From the NCBI GenBank assembly GCA_019359695.1, contig JAHHGV010000007.1:62001-126000 (forward strand): a DNA stretch of 64,000 nucleotides. Direction: 5' to 3'. Below the pieces are notes generated by a model, which saw nothing but the letters and a program-made list of their open reading frames with translations, had not been told where the DNA came from and ran no database searches. This document shows, one piece after another, positions 8,866-19,100 of the stretch. Source of the stretch: Brasilonema angustatum HA4187-MV1. Lineage in GTDB: Bacteria; Cyanobacteriota; Cyanobacteriia; Cyanobacteriales; Nostocaceae. The first letter of the stretch is position 1; every line of letters starts with the position of its first letter. The translations under genes were made by a program, and so were the position numbers.

Positions 8866-9876
8866 CTACCTCACTTTGACCAAACGACTGACGCGATACT
8901 GCTTCACCTCTTCTAAGGGTTGCTTATCCCCTGAATTCCAAGCTGTCATGACAGAACCGTTTACTTCCACTCTAGCTTCATAAGCACCTTTAATACTTCC
9001 ATCTTCTGCCGAGAAATTAATGCGTACTTCAGCCCACTCTTCATCTGCTTCATCTATTGCTATTACTTGACCAGCTTTGTGATAATTGAGCCAGTCCCAA
9101 CCCTCTTGCATCCAAATCTCCCGTTCCACGATTTGCTCAAACTTTGATAAACCAGCCCAACCTCGGTAGAACGGGTATAGCCCTGTGACAGAACCATTGC
9201 GCCAAACCAAGAGTTCCAATATTTCTGGCTGCAAATGACCCCAGTACTGTCCATAAGGCAAGTCAATGAGGGTAGGTGCGAACTGGTGTCCTCCGAAATG
9301 GCTGCATCGCCACACACGCAGTTTTCCATTAGAAGTAGTAGCAAACTCAGAACGCAACTTACGATAAATAGGATAACCAAACCTGGCACAGGCAACATCA
9401 ACATTACCATCAGTACAGACCATTAACTCACGAATCTGACTGGATTGTTGCTGATACTGCTCCCAATCAGGCAGCACAGTTGGCGAGTGAAGCAATGTTT
9501 CCAATAACGCCATCACAAAAGAGCCAACTTCAGAATCAGGGATGAGAAACTCATACTTTTCAAACTTCGCAAAAAGCTTTGTGGGTCGGCGGTAATACAT
9601 CACGCGAGTATAACCAGGACGAGAGTATTCCCTATCTGGGACGAGCAACTGACCTCGAATCTTGATCCCATGCTCAACAATTAGCTTTTCGATGAGAGCG
9701 ATCGCCCTCGCGAGCAAGGGATTTTCCTGCAAATATTTTTCAGTCCAAGGAAGTCCTATCTCCATCGCCACCCAGTGTTCGTAAGTGGATGCCGAGCCAA
9801 TCGGATCTTCGCCATTAGCTTTAGAGACAATACAGCAGAAACGGCAATTATTGTCCAGGGAATTTTGGGTAACCAT
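8866..9876 (-). CDS. Sucrase/ferredoxin-like (Suc_Fer) family protein
   Basis: The protein has about 336 residues. The N-terminus carries CRFCCIVSKANGEDPIGSA and the middle carries RCSHFGGHQFAPT...LPYGQYWGHL. These are the conserved cysteine/histidine blocks of the Suc_Fer-like family, whose second half is a thioredoxin-like ferredoxin fold. Such proteins probably bind a 2Fe-2S cluster. An ATG at 9876 is preferred because GGAAG lies 5 nt upstream; TTG 9927 or GTG 9924 would extend it by 16-17 residues directly after the MFS stop codon. Placement next to a siderophore receptor and exporter suggests it reduces ferric siderophore or donates electrons for that step. That role is inference from context. 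Confidence 0.72.
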   Translation of the reverse strand: MVTQNSLDNNCRFCCIVSKANGEDPIGSASTYEHWVAMEIGLPWTEKYLQENPLLARAIALIEKLIVEHGIKIRGQLLVPDREYSRPGYTRVMYYRRPTKLFAKFEKYEFLIPDSEVGSFVMALLETLLHSPTVLPDWEQYQQQSSQIRELMVCTDGNVDVACARFGYPIYRKLRSEFATTSNGKLRVWRCSHFGGHQFAPTLIDLPYGQYWGHLQPEILELLVWRNGSVTGLYPFYRGWAGLSKFEQIVEREIWMQEGWDWLNYHKAGQVIAIDEADEEWAEVRINFSAEDGSIKGAYEARVEVNGSVMTAWNSGDKQPLEEVKQYRVSRLVKVR

Positions 9877-9927
9877 GTTCACTTCCGAATGAAAGGATTC
9901 AAAGCTCGTTTGATACGCCGCCACCAA

Positions 9928-11226
9928 CTATTCAGCACTGGGATCATAGTCTGGCAAGATGATTTCCACATCACGCAGTGTGCGGAAGGCGTATCCACTT
10001 AAACCAACAACTAATAAACCGAGTGAAGAGATAACATACAACACTGCCATGCCCGCGCCTTTTCCCGTGCCAAATATCCAACCCAAGATCGGTGCCAGAC
10101 TCCCGCCAGACATCATTGCCGGTTCAAAAACGTAGTCGGCTAGTGGCCCAGCTATCAAGTATGCTACTGTTGAAGCAACTCGCTCAACTAGGGAGTGGGT
10201 AGATAAAACACGCCCCTGCACGTTAGGTCTTACCTTCCTCAGCCATATAGCCTCATCGGCACTGCCAAGTATTGGAAAATTGAGAGATGAACAGAATTGG
10301 GCAGGAAACCAAATCAACGGTACTCTCCCCAGACCAAACAGTGTTTGGCTCAAGCCAGCACCCACCATACTCAGCAGCACTCCATGTATTCGACGCTTGA
10401 AACCACCCCAAGTGCTGACGAGCAAGGCTCCAATAATGCCGCCCAACCCTGCTGCTGAAGCTACAGTACCTAATACTTTGGCATCATTACCACTGCGTGC
10501 CAAAATCAGAGGAGAGGAAAGTGAATTGCCAAGATTATAGGTAAACCAAAACAGCGACATCAATGCTAGCATAGCAAGCAGACTGGGGCGTGCGGTAATA
10601 TAGTGCCAGCCAAAGTAAAGCTCCTGCTTCAGGTTTGTGTGACTTTGCGTTTCTGCTTGTGCAATAGTAGGTTGTGGGATACGTACTAGTAGCAGTGTGC
10701 TGACAGCAATCACAAAAGTCGTGATATCGATAATTAAAATACCAGCAAGACCAATGACTACGTAGAGAACACCTGCCAATGCTGGTGCAATGATAGCAGA
10801 GCTGGAATCTGCCAGGAAGGCAATGCTGCTAGCGCGACTATACTGCTGTTTGGGCACGATCATTGATACTGATGCCAAGTACGCCAGTTCTTGAATTTGC
10901 ACAAATGTGCCCTGAACTGCTACAGCCAAGTATAAATGCCATAATTGTAAATTATGACTTAAGTAAAGTAGTAAGACAGTGATGGTCAACAACCCGCTGA
11001 CCGTGTCGCCAAGCATCATTAAGTATTTACGGTTCCAGCGATCCACAATCACCCCAGCTATGGGAGTGATTAAGACTTGCGGCACTTGCGTAAATAAACC
11101 AAACAATGAAAGTGCTGTAGCTTGACCTGTTAGTTCCCACACCCAGAGAGTGAAAGCAAATGCGGTCATGCTACTACCAATTATGGAAACAGCCTGACCA
11201 AGCCAGATAATAATGAAAGTACGCAC
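9928..11226 (-). CDS. MFS_3/EntS-like transporter, probable siderophore exporter
   Basis: The 432-residue polytopic inner-membrane protein has about 12 hydrophobic segments. The N-terminus (FIIIWLGQAVSIIGSSMTAFAFTLWVWELTG) and the first cytoplasmic loop (GVIVDRWNRKYLMMLGD) match the MFS_3 group that includes the enterobactin exporter EntS. Its place between a siderophore receptor operon gene and the Suc_Fer gene, divergent from an NRPS/PKS line, makes export of the cluster's product the likely job. It is preceded by the PepSY gene with a 49-bp gap. The 432-residue length is normal for the family. The C-terminal tail is acidic (EIILPDYDPSAE). Confidence 0.82.
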   Translation of the reverse strand: MRTFIIIWLGQAVSIIGSSMTAFAFTLWVWELTGQATALSLFGLFTQVPQVLITPIAGVIVDRWNRKYLMMLGDTVSGLLTITVLLLYLSHNLQLWHLYLAVAVQGTFVQIQELAYLASVSMIVPKQQYSRASSIAFLADSSSAIIAPALAGVLYVVIGLAGILIIDITTFVIAVSTLLLVRIPQPTIAQAETQSHTNLKQELYFGWHYITARPSLLAMLALMSLFWFTYNLGNSLSSPLILARSGNDAKVLGTVASAAGLGGIIGALLVSTWGGFKRRIHGVLLSMVGAGLSQTLFGLGRVPLIWFPAQFCSSLNFPILGSADEAIWLRKVRPNVQGRVLSTHSLVERVASTVAYLIAGPLADYVFEPAMMSGGSLAPILGWIFGTGKGAGMAVLYVISSLGLLVVGLSGYAFRTLRDVEIILPDYDPSAE

Positions 11227-11275
11227 TTATATAATTTTGGATTATAGATTTGCAGTGGTCAGTTATTAATTCAAT

Positions 11276-12421
11276 TCAAAGCTTGTGTGATAATTCCTTT
11301 GCACGGTCGCCTCTTTTAGGTTTAGCCCAGTATCGATACCACGACATCATAAAGGCAGTAAGAAATAGAACTAACGGTGCAAGTCCGACAAATACGTAGA
11401 GAATGCGAGTAGGTAAGCCACCAAAAGTACCATAGTGTAGGGGAACAAAGGAGTTGAGGACGCGATCGCCCAACGGCAATTTTAAAGCATTATCAACTCT
11501 TAAAATCTCACCCGTATACTGGTCAAGATAAACATTACTGTTACCATAATCTGAACTTTCCTGCGGCAGCTTCATGCGAATTTGTAGGGCATCTTCTGGT
11601 TTTCCAGGGAAGTAAATGCTTTTGGTAACAGCACTCGGTAAAGCAGCATTAGCAATTTTTAGTTGTTCTGTTAGATTTAAAGTCGATTTACCAGGAATTG
11701 ACTTAGATACAGGTTCGGATGGTTGTGGGGTGAATGTCACGGCGTAGATAATCGGTGAAGTGAAGCTGAAGTTCCAACAAAAACCAGTAAAGCCAGTAAA
11801 GAATATAAACACCACAGTGATCATCCCAGCCACTTTGTGAATATCAAAGTTTGCCCTTTGGGGATGAGCATCAAGCTTGATTTTGAAGCCTGCAATTAGC
11901 TTACGCCAACCAGGCCAAAGAATTAAACCTGTGATGCTCAGCATACACATTAAAAAGGCAGCAATGCCAACGATAATAACTCCGGTTTCACCTGCCATCA
12001 AGCTGTAGTGCAGACTCAACAGTATACCGATTAGGGTGTTATTCGATATACGCTCACCCATAATTTTGCCTGTATAAGGATTGAGAAAAACTTCTGTTCT
12101 TTGATCATTAGTTGTTGACAACTGTCCTATATAGGGAGAAGAAGCAGTATCTGGCAAATAAATACGAAAAAGATGCAGATCACTTCGCGCGGCATATTTT
12201 GCCTCAATTGTATTCACCACATCTTCTGGGGATACTACCTGCACCTGTTGGGGAGTAATTTTTCCATAGTGTCTCGCAATCATAAAGCGGTCAAAATCCT
12301 GCTCGAACACTAACAAGCTACCTGTCAAGCCAATGACAATTAGCAACAGTCCAACAAAAAAACCGATATATTGGTGCAGGTAAAAAACGATATCGCGTAG
12401 TTTTTTCCGGTTCATGTTCAT
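11276..12421 (-). CDS. PepSY-associated membrane protein
   Basis: The protein has about 381 residues. It carries the PepSY_TM layout: an N-terminal membrane helix (YIGFFVGLLLIVIGLTGSLLVF), a periplasmic PepSY-like region (VFLNPYTGKIMGE), a helix pair with conserved histidines (LLSLHYSL, and FDIHKVAGMITVVFIFF), a second periplasmic PepSY-like region (VYLDQYTGEIL) and a last helix (LVLFLTAFMMSWYRYW). Relatives next to siderophore receptors, such as PiuB/FoxB-type proteins, are linked to ferric-siderophore reduction at the inner membrane. ATG 12421 has AAAGAG 8 nt upstream; an in-frame GTG at 12430 overlaps that site. It lies 89 bp downstream of the receptor gene and is likely co-transcribed. 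Confidence 0.82.
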   Translation of the reverse strand: MNMNRKKLRDIVFYLHQYIGFFVGLLLIVIGLTGSLLVFEQDFDRFMIARHYGKITPQQVQVVSPEDVVNTIEAKYAARSDLHLFRIYLPDTASSPYIGQLSTTNDQRTEVFLNPYTGKIMGERISNNTLIGILLSLHYSLMAGETGVIIVGIAAFLMCMLSITGLILWPGWRKLIAGFKIKLDAHPQRANFDIHKVAGMITVVFIFFTGFTGFCWNFSFTSPIIYAVTFTPQPSEPVSKSIPGKSTLNLTEQLKIANAALPSAVTKSIYFPGKPEDALQIRMKLPQESSDYGNSNVYLDQYTGEILRVDNALKLPLGDRVLNSFVPLHYGTFGGLPTRILYVFVGLAPLVLFLTAFMMSWYRYWAKPKRGDRAKELSHKL

Positions 12422-12510
12422 GCTTGCCACTCTTTAGCTGGATTTTTTTACCGCCTTTAATCTCCTCGATGCATTGAGGGAAGAATTATTTTCCCTCCCC
12501 TTTACAATAA

Positions 12511-15291
12511 TCAAAACTGCACAGAAATTGTTCCCAGGACTGTAAAAGGCGCACCAGGAAGCAGATAGTAGCCTTGAGAATCGTAATAGCGAGTATCAAA
12601 AAGATTCTTAAAGTTCAGCCCAACCCTCCAGTTATCGCGTTTGTAGAAAATGGTGGCATCAGCACGCACATAGGAGGGGATTTTAAACGTATTGGGGAGT
12701 TCAGCTTCGCGATCGCCTGTATAAAATAATCCTCCACCAAATCCCAATCCTTTCCAATTACCGTCTTGAATTTGATAAGTTGTCCACAGACTAGCCCCAC
12801 TACCGGCAGCATTTACCAGGGAGTCGCCCACTGGCAGGCTGTTATCTTTACTTACAAAAGCATCGTTGATAAAGGCAGAAGCAATCACATTCCAGCCTGG
12901 TAGAATTTGCCCAGAAACGTCAAATTCCAAACCGCGACTTTTGACTTCTCCAGCAGCAATAGAAAAGTCAGAGTTACCTGGAGTGGGATCGGTTGTAGCG
13001 ACATTTTCCTTGGTGATATCATAGGCGGCAAAGGTAGCAGATAGCCTGTCTTTAATCAGTTCGGCTTTGACTCCGACTTCATACTGAGTGCCGCGCTCTG
13101 GTGGTAGTTGAGTTCTATCTACCGTCCGCGAGTCGCTGGGATTAAACGAGCGGGTGTAGCTGGCGTAAATAGAAATCGGCTCAATCGGTTGATAAACAAT
13201 GCCAACGCGAGGTGAAAAAGCCTCATCATACAAGTGATCGACCGTGGCATCATCAATTGGATCTCTACCCAAAGAATCCAGCTGTTGCGCGCGATTTTTG
13301 CGGTGAACAAAGTCATACCTGCCGCCTATTAATAACTTCAGATTTGGCAACAATGTCACTTGATCTTGCAGATAAATGGCAATGGTATTGCGATCAAAAC
13401 GATCCCGTTCTGCTGCTTCATCAAATTCTGCTGGACGGGAAGCGCCATACACAGGATTGAATAAATCAATACTGGGAGTCAGTGAAACACTGCTTCGCAG
13501 ATAATCGTAGCCACGGATATTTTTATTCCATTCCAACCCCACAAGAACTTGATGTTGGATGGAACCAGTATTGAAATTAGTGATCAGATCGTTTTGCAGA
13601 GAATAGTTTTGGTAATAAGCAGGACCAGAACCAAGTCTTCGCAACACAGTACGACCATCTACAATGTTATCCGGTTGAAACGCTAATTCTTCAGAATTAG
13701 TAAGCGTAGCGGAAAAGCCACTGCGGAACTGAATATTTTTACTAAAGCGATGATTAACGTTAAAAAATATAGAGTTTGTCTCTCTGGAGAAATAATCGTC
13801 TGGCTCCCCTAAGAAACGATTAACAGGAGCTTTAAAAACGATTGGATCGGCTGTAAGACCACGATAAAAGGTGCGATCAACTTTGAGGAATTCATACTCC
13901 AGTGTCAATGTTGTCGCATCACCAATTTTGTAGGTCAGTGCAGGTGCGATCGCGAATGTTTCTTGATTATTAAAATCGATAAAACTACCAGAGTTCTCGT
14001 ATGCAGCATTCAGGCGGTACAGCAACGTTTTGTCTGAGTTCAGCGGTCCAGAAATATCAATGGAGGGACGATAAGTACTAAAACTTCCGGCTGTAAATTC
14101 AGCGGAGTAGTAAGGCTCGCTGAGTGGTTGTTTGGTAATGTAATTCACCACACCTCCCGGCTCAAACTGTCCATACAGCACTGAAGCCGGACCCTTGAGA
14201 ACTTCGATCCGCTCAATGTTAGTCGGATTCACAAGGTCGTCTTGAACGGAAAAACCGTTTCTCAAGTTCTGATAGGTTGTAAATCCCCGAATATTGAAAT
14301 TATCCGAACCCCCACCATAGCCCCCTTGCTGAGTCACGCCACTAACATTGCGTGTTGCATCGCCAATCCGTGTGATTTGCTGATCTTTGATGATTGTTTG
14401 CGGAATGGCTTGAATTGACTGAGGAATATCACGTGGATCCGTGTCGGTTCTAGTGGCAGTTGTGGTATTGGAAACACGATAACTATCTTGCTGTCCTGTG
14501 ACCACTAGTTCAATCGGTTCGTCACCAGAAGCTGATGGTTGACTTGGCTGGGTTTGAGTTTGTGGCTGAGTTTGTGGCTGAGTTTGTGGCTGAGTTTGTG
14601 GCTGAGTTGGTTGTGTTTGCCTTTGTTGTTGTGCAATGGAAGCAGCAGTTGACACGCTGAATATCAGACCTTCTTTTGGACTGTCATACAACTCAACTGT
14701 TGGTGCACTCGCTTCACCTATCACCGTCACTCGGATAGTATTGGCATCAAAGTTTGTGACTGTGATCTCAGTAACACCCGCAATTGGCTTTTGTGAGCGG
14801 AATGTGAAGGGTCTGTCGCCTGGTAAACGCAGTTGAGCATTGGGAATGTCAACGATGAAGCTATTACTATTAACCTGAGTACGATTCTGCAGTTGCAACG
14901 TAGCAGCTTTGGAAGTTTGTAAAACCACCTCCACACCTCTAGATGTAGGATTTGCCTTCACGAAGCTGACTTGCACGATTCGTGAGGCAGGTGTTGCTTG
15001 TGGGGTTGGTGATTGCACCAGCATTCTGGCACTCCTAGCTGGACGTTCTATTTCACTGACTCGGGGAATGTCTGTTATCGGTTTAACGAACCCGGAATTG
15101 GTTGCTAGACGTGGTTGTTGATTCTTTGCATCGCCAAGAGCGGGTTCTAAAGGAGCATCGCTTTTTTCACCAGATGCTGTGCTCTTGTCAACTGGAATTG
15201 ATGATATTTCCTGGCTTCTTGTAGGAGCGCTGAGCAACGTTACTAGAGCGCTACTCAGCAACAGACTGGGAACAAGTTGCTTAAATTTCAT
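12511..15291 (-). CDS. TonB-dependent siderophore receptor with N-terminal AMIN domain
   Basis: This is a 926-residue outer-membrane receptor. It has a signal peptide (residues 1-26, LVPSLLLSSALVTLLSAPTRSQ) and an AMIN domain at about 105-215, a module thought to bind the cell wall. A short QTQPQ repeat linker (218-250) and a TonB-box-like IELVVTGQ (about 258) follow. The plug domain (275-395) shows DIPQSIQAIPQ, NFNIRGF and IERIEVLKGPASVLYGQ. The C-terminal barrel ends in Phe (TISVQF), as expected for BAM-dependent insertion. AMIN fusions are characteristic of cyanobacterial TonB receptors. The predicted role is uptake of a ferric siderophore, plausibly the product of the divergent NRPS/PKS cluster. 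It is the first gene of the minus-strand block, with AGAGAAAA upstream of ATG 15291. Confidence 0.92.
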   Translation of the reverse strand: MKFKQLVPSLLLSSALVTLLSAPTRSQEISSIPVDKSTASGEKSDAPLEPALGDAKNQQPRLATNSGFVKPITDIPRVSEIERPARSARMLVQSPTPQATPASRIVQVSFVKANPTSRGVEVVLQTSKAATLQLQNRTQVNSNSFIVDIPNAQLRLPGDRPFTFRSQKPIAGVTEITVTNFDANTIRVTVIGEASAPTVELYDSPKEGLIFSVSTAASIAQQQRQTQPTQPQTQPQTQPQTQPQTQTQPSQPSASGDEPIELVVTGQQDSYRVSNTTTATRTDTDPRDIPQSIQAIPQTIIKDQQITRIGDATRNVSGVTQQGGYGGGSDNFNIRGFTTYQNLRNGFSVQDDLVNPTNIERIEVLKGPASVLYGQFEPGGVVNYITKQPLSEPYYSAEFTAGSFSTYRPSIDISGPLNSDKTLLYRLNAAYENSGSFIDFNNQETFAIAPALTYKIGDATTLTLEYEFLKVDRTFYRGLTADPIVFKAPVNRFLGEPDDYFSRETNSIFFNVNHRFSKNIQFRSGFSATLTNSEELAFQPDNIVDGRTVLRRLGSGPAYYQNYSLQNDLITNFNTGSIQHQVLVGLEWNKNIRGYDYLRSSVSLTPSIDLFNPVYGASRPAEFDEAAERDRFDRNTIAIYLQDQVTLLPNLKLLIGGRYDFVHRKNRAQQLDSLGRDPIDDATVDHLYDEAFSPRVGIVYQPIEPISIYASYTRSFNPSDSRTVDRTQLPPERGTQYEVGVKAELIKDRLSATFAAYDITKENVATTDPTPGNSDFSIAAGEVKSRGLEFDVSGQILPGWNVIASAFINDAFVSKDNSLPVGDSLVNAAGSGASLWTTYQIQDGNWKGLGFGGGLFYTGDREAELPNTFKIPSYVRADATIFYKRDNWRVGLNFKNLFDTRYYDSQGYYLLPGAPFTVLGTISVQF
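14556..14603 (-). repeat. Four 12-bp tandem repeats in the receptor linker
   Basis: The unit GAGTTTGTGGCT (+ strand) occurs four times head to tail and encodes the Gln-Pro-rich linker between the AMIN and TonB-box regions. It is in frame, so slippage would only change linker length. Confidence 0.85.
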
Positions 15292-15347
15292 AGTTTTTCT
15301 CTGACTCCATCATGCCACGAAATCTCTAGTTAACGATGCTAGCTTCA

Positions 15348-15363
15348 GAATTTATTGAAATTC
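15348..15363. promoter_or_regulatory. Small AT-rich dyad near the receptor start
   Basis: GAATTT and AAATTC arms are separated by 4 bp, 57-72 bp upstream of the receptor ATG. This would overlap the core promoter or the leader. It could be a repressor site but is short enough to be chance. Confidence 0.3.
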
Positions 15364-15408
15364 ATTTGCATCCACAAAGCAAGCCTCATCAAACGACAAC
15401 AAATAAAA

Positions 15409-15429
15409 ATTTACATATAATACGTAAAT
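15409..15429. promoter_or_regulatory. 21-bp near-perfect palindrome, candidate iron-responsive operator
   Basis: ATTTAC and GTAAAT arms flank a symmetrical AT-rich centre; 18 of 21 positions match the reverse complement. It lies 118-138 bp upstream of the receptor start in the divergent region. Length, symmetry and AT content suit a dimeric regulator such as Fur or a TetR-type repressor. It does not match the E. coli Fur consensus closely, so the protein that binds it is not assigned. Confidence 0.5.
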
Positions 15430-15446
15430 GTGAAGTAGACTGTTGC

Positions 15447-15464
15447 CACTAATTAACACTAATT
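15447..15464. promoter_or_regulatory. CACTAATT direct repeat with 10-bp period
   Basis: CACTAATT at 15447-15454 repeats at 15457-15464, exactly one helical turn apart and 18 bp from the palindrome. Direct repeats on one DNA face are typical sites for AraC-type activators, a class often used for siderophore genes. No such regulator is encoded in the window. Confidence 0.3.
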
Positions 15465-15990
15465 TGTTCATAATACTTCATCATCTCACGCAAAGTCAGA
15501 GGCAGCGATTAGTTCCTCCGCTTCCGCCCAAAACGTGCCGCCCCTAAGAAATCCACCAAGTTTGTTTGTGATTCCGTCAACAAGCAGGACTACTAGAGTT
15601 GGCAAGAGGCTGCCCGATTTTTGTATGTGTAAGACCGCCTCAAGTCGATATTCAGAAAATCCTCAAGCTGCATGTTCATTTCTAGACTTGAGAATTCTTT
15701 GTATGAAGTTTAGATAACATTTACCAGTCAACACTTTTGGCTGAGTTTACATGACTTGACTGAGATGACATGGAATCATTAAGTCAGATATATGAAATTT
15801 TAGTTTAGATAAAATATATTTTCGCATCTACCAAAAGTTATAAAAAAACAATTAAAGAAATTATTATATTTCATTCAATTTTTGATAAGTATTCTCTATT
15901 AATAAAGTGTTGCTAAAGACAATAGTTTTCTTCTAGAGTAAAAGGTGCTAATTAAAAATAACTTGCAACTCATCTCAGCCAAGATTTGCG

Positions 15991-16005
15991 TGACTGACCA
16001 AGTCA
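15991..16005. promoter_or_regulatory. TGACT-N5-AGTCA dyad upstream of the FAAL gene
   Basis: This 15-bp site with 5-bp perfect arms lies about 170 bp before the FAAL ATG. A related TGACTTGACT element occurs around 15752-15762. It could be an operator for the biosynthetic operon. Evidence is limited to symmetry. Confidence 0.25.
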
Positions 16006-16174
16006 TTGCACTGCATATTTGTATAAGACAGTTATTGAGGTTTATCCAAAAAGAATTATTGCCATTGAATAAAAGCCGTGAAGGCAGCATTCTAACTTAC
16101 ATAGAGTGAAATTTGCCATTGGGCTTGCCTAATTCAACCATTGTTTGTGTGCATCTGATTGCTTGAAACGAAAA

Positions 16175-19100
16175 ATGACTGTAATTTTCAATAGATTTCC
16201 AAAAATTCCCCATCAATGTGCGACTGTCGTTGATATTGTGCGTTATCGCAGCTCAACACAACCGCACGCACAAGCGTTCACCTTCCTCGAAGATGGAGAA
16301 ACTCAGGAATCAACGTTAACTTACCATGAGTTGGATCGACGCAGTCGGGCTATAGCCTCTCAACTCCAAACCTTAGGTTTAACCGGGGAACGTGCTATAT
16401 TGCTTTATCCACCAGGGCTAGATTACTTAAGTGCTTTTTTTGGTTGTCTCTACGCTGGAGTTGTGGCGGTTCCAGCTTATCCACCTCGCAATCAACGCAA
16501 TACACCCAGAATTCAAGCAATCATAACAGATGCACAAGCAGCAATTATCCTGACGATAACAACGATTCTCCCTACTGTACAGTCTTTACTTGCAAAAGAA
16601 ACAGACCAGAGTCATTTACGTTGGCTGACTACCGACAACCTGGCACAGGGTATAGAAGATTCTTGGCAACAGCCTGAAATCAATGCAGATACCCTCGCGT
16701 TCTTGCAGTACACATCAGGTTCTACAGGCACACCCAAAGGTGTCATGCTGAGTCATGGCAATCTGCTGCACAATGCCGCCGTGACTTACCAACTCATGGA
16801 ACATTCTCCCAGCAGTGTATTTGTCTCCTGGCTTCCCGTGTACCATGATATGGGGTTGATTGGTGGGATTTTGCAACCTTTGTATGGTGGGTTTGGTTGC
16901 ATATTAATGTCTCCAGCATCTTTTTTGCAACGTCCATATAGATGGCTACAGACCATTTCTCGCTACAAAGGCACTACGAGTGGTGGTCCTAACTTTGCTT
17001 ATGAACAGTGTATTCAAAGAATTACCCAACAACAAAAAGAAACTCTTGACTTAAGTAGTTGGAGTGTTGCATTTAACGGTGCTGAACCAATCCGGCAAGA
17101 GACTTTAGAGCAATTTGCTGCAACCTTTGCAGAATGTGGTTTTCGTGGGTCAGCATTCTACCCTTGTTATGGTATGGCAGAAGCAACACTGATGGTTTCT
17201 GGTGGGATCAACAAAGCTTTACCTCCTTGCAAAACAGTTGCAAAATCTTCATTAGAGAAAAACCTCCTCGTTGAAGCAAATATCAATAGTGAAGATACCC
17301 AGACTTTTGTTAGCTGCGGTCAAAGTATTCCTCAACAGCAGATTGTGATTGTCAATCCCGAAACATTAACTCGTTGTTCATCAGATGAAGTAGGAGAAAT
17401 CTGGGTATCAGGGCCTAGTGTTGGTCAAGGTTATTGGAATCGGAAAGAACAAACAGAGCAAACATTCCACGCCTACCTTAAAGACACAGGATCTGAACCA
17501 TTTCTACGCACTGGTGACTTAGGCTTTTTAGACAATGGAGAACTGTTCATTACAGGTCGAGCCAAAGATTTAATCATTATCCGTGGTCGCAACCTCTACC
17601 CACAAGACATAGAGTTAACCGCAGAACGCAGTCATCCATCATTACGTTCAGGTAGTGGTGCAGCTTTCTCGGTAGAGGTAGAGAATGAAGAACGACTGGT
17701 TCTAGTTCAAGAGTTAGAGTTTCGTGCTAAACCTAATCTTGAGAAAGTCACAGCAGCAATTCGTCAGACAGTTGTTGAAGAGCATGAAATACAAGTTTAT
17801 GGAATATTACTAATAAAACCAGGTACTATCTCCAAAACCTCTAGTGGCAAAATTCAACGGCGTGCAACTCGCGCACAGTTTCTCGCGGGCGAATTGGAGA
17901 TCATAAACAGCAGTATCCTGGATGATACAGATGAGTTGGGGAGCCAAACGAGTTTAAGCCGCGAGGCAATTCTTGCAACTCCACCAGAAAAACGTCCGCC
18001 ACTGCTAATACCTTATCTTCAAACACAGATTGCTCGCGTACTAAAAGTTGCACAATCCAAAGTGAACTCAGAGCAGCCACTAAGTACTTTCGGACTCGAT
18101 TCATTGATGGTCTTTGAACTCAAAAATCAGATTCAAGTAGACCTTGGAGTCACAATATCTATCGAGGATTTCTTCAAAGATGCCAGTGTCGTCCTGCTAG
18201 CAAGACAAATACTAACTCAACTAACAACAAAAACAGCGTTAGAACCCAAACTGGAGCCTATTTCCCGAAATCAAGAACTACCTGTGTGCCTTGCTCAAGA
18301 ACGCTTGTGGTTCCTTGATCAATTAGAACCTGGAAACCCTTTCTACAATGTTCCTATTGCTGTGCATTTAACTGGGGAACTTAACCTCACAACCTTAGAA
18401 GAAAGTCTTAATCAAGTTGTGCGGCGTCACGAAGCATTGCGGACAAGTTTTTCAGAAGTGCAAGGACGACCCATCCAAAAGATCGCCCCCACCTTAAAAA
18501 TAACCTTGCCAGTCACAGATTTATTGGGAGCAAATATAGAGTCAGCTTTGTCCATCGCCACTGAGTTTGCCCAACAGCCTTTCGACTTGTCCCAAGCACG
18601 ACTGCTGCGAGCTAAACTCCTACGTTTGACACAACAGGAGCATATGCTGCTGTTAGTCATGCACCACATTATTTCGGATGGCTGGTCTATTGGTATTCTT
18701 ATTCAAGAACTGGCAGAGATTTACAAAGCTTTTTCTAAAGGCTTACCATCCCCACTTCCTGAACTTCCGATTCAATATGCAGATTTTGCTTATTGGCAGA
18801 AACAATGGTTGCAAGGAGAAGTACTCAACAATCAGGTTACTTACTGGAAGCAGCAATTAAGCGGCAGTTTACCTGTACTGCAACTTCCCACCGACCGACC
18901 GCGACCAACCATACAAACCTTTACTGGCGAAAAACAATTTTTTGCATTTCCTAAGGCTCTAAGTGAGGCGGTCAACAACTTGAATCGACAAGAAAGTGTC
19001 ACTCAGTTTATGACACTTCTGACAGTGTTTAAGATTTTGTTATACTGCTATTCAAACCAAGAGGAAATAATAGTAGGTTCGCCCGTTGTCGGTCGCACCA

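Larger units (their letters stand above)
15292..16174. other. 883-bp divergent control region between transport and biosynthesis operons
   Basis: There is no convincing gene here; a 60-codon frame at 15535-15717 has no ribosome-binding site or recognisable content. The region should hold the promoters of both the receptor operon (-) and the FAAL/NRPS operon (+). It is strongly AT-rich from 15780 to 15960. It contains several dyads and direct repeats, listed separately. Two imperfect 15-bp copies in opposite orientation (15755-15769 and 15969-15983, 13 of 15 matching) flank the AT-rich core. Confidence 0.6.

Noticed and set aside
8549-8916. Two plus-strand frames (91 and 100 codons) overlapping the GalU-like gene
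   Set aside because: Both are shadows of a well-supported coding gene on the opposite strand.
15535-15717. 60-codon plus-strand frame in the divergent region
   Set aside because: No Shine-Dalgarno sequence, unremarkable composition, and it sits in a region expected to be regulatory.
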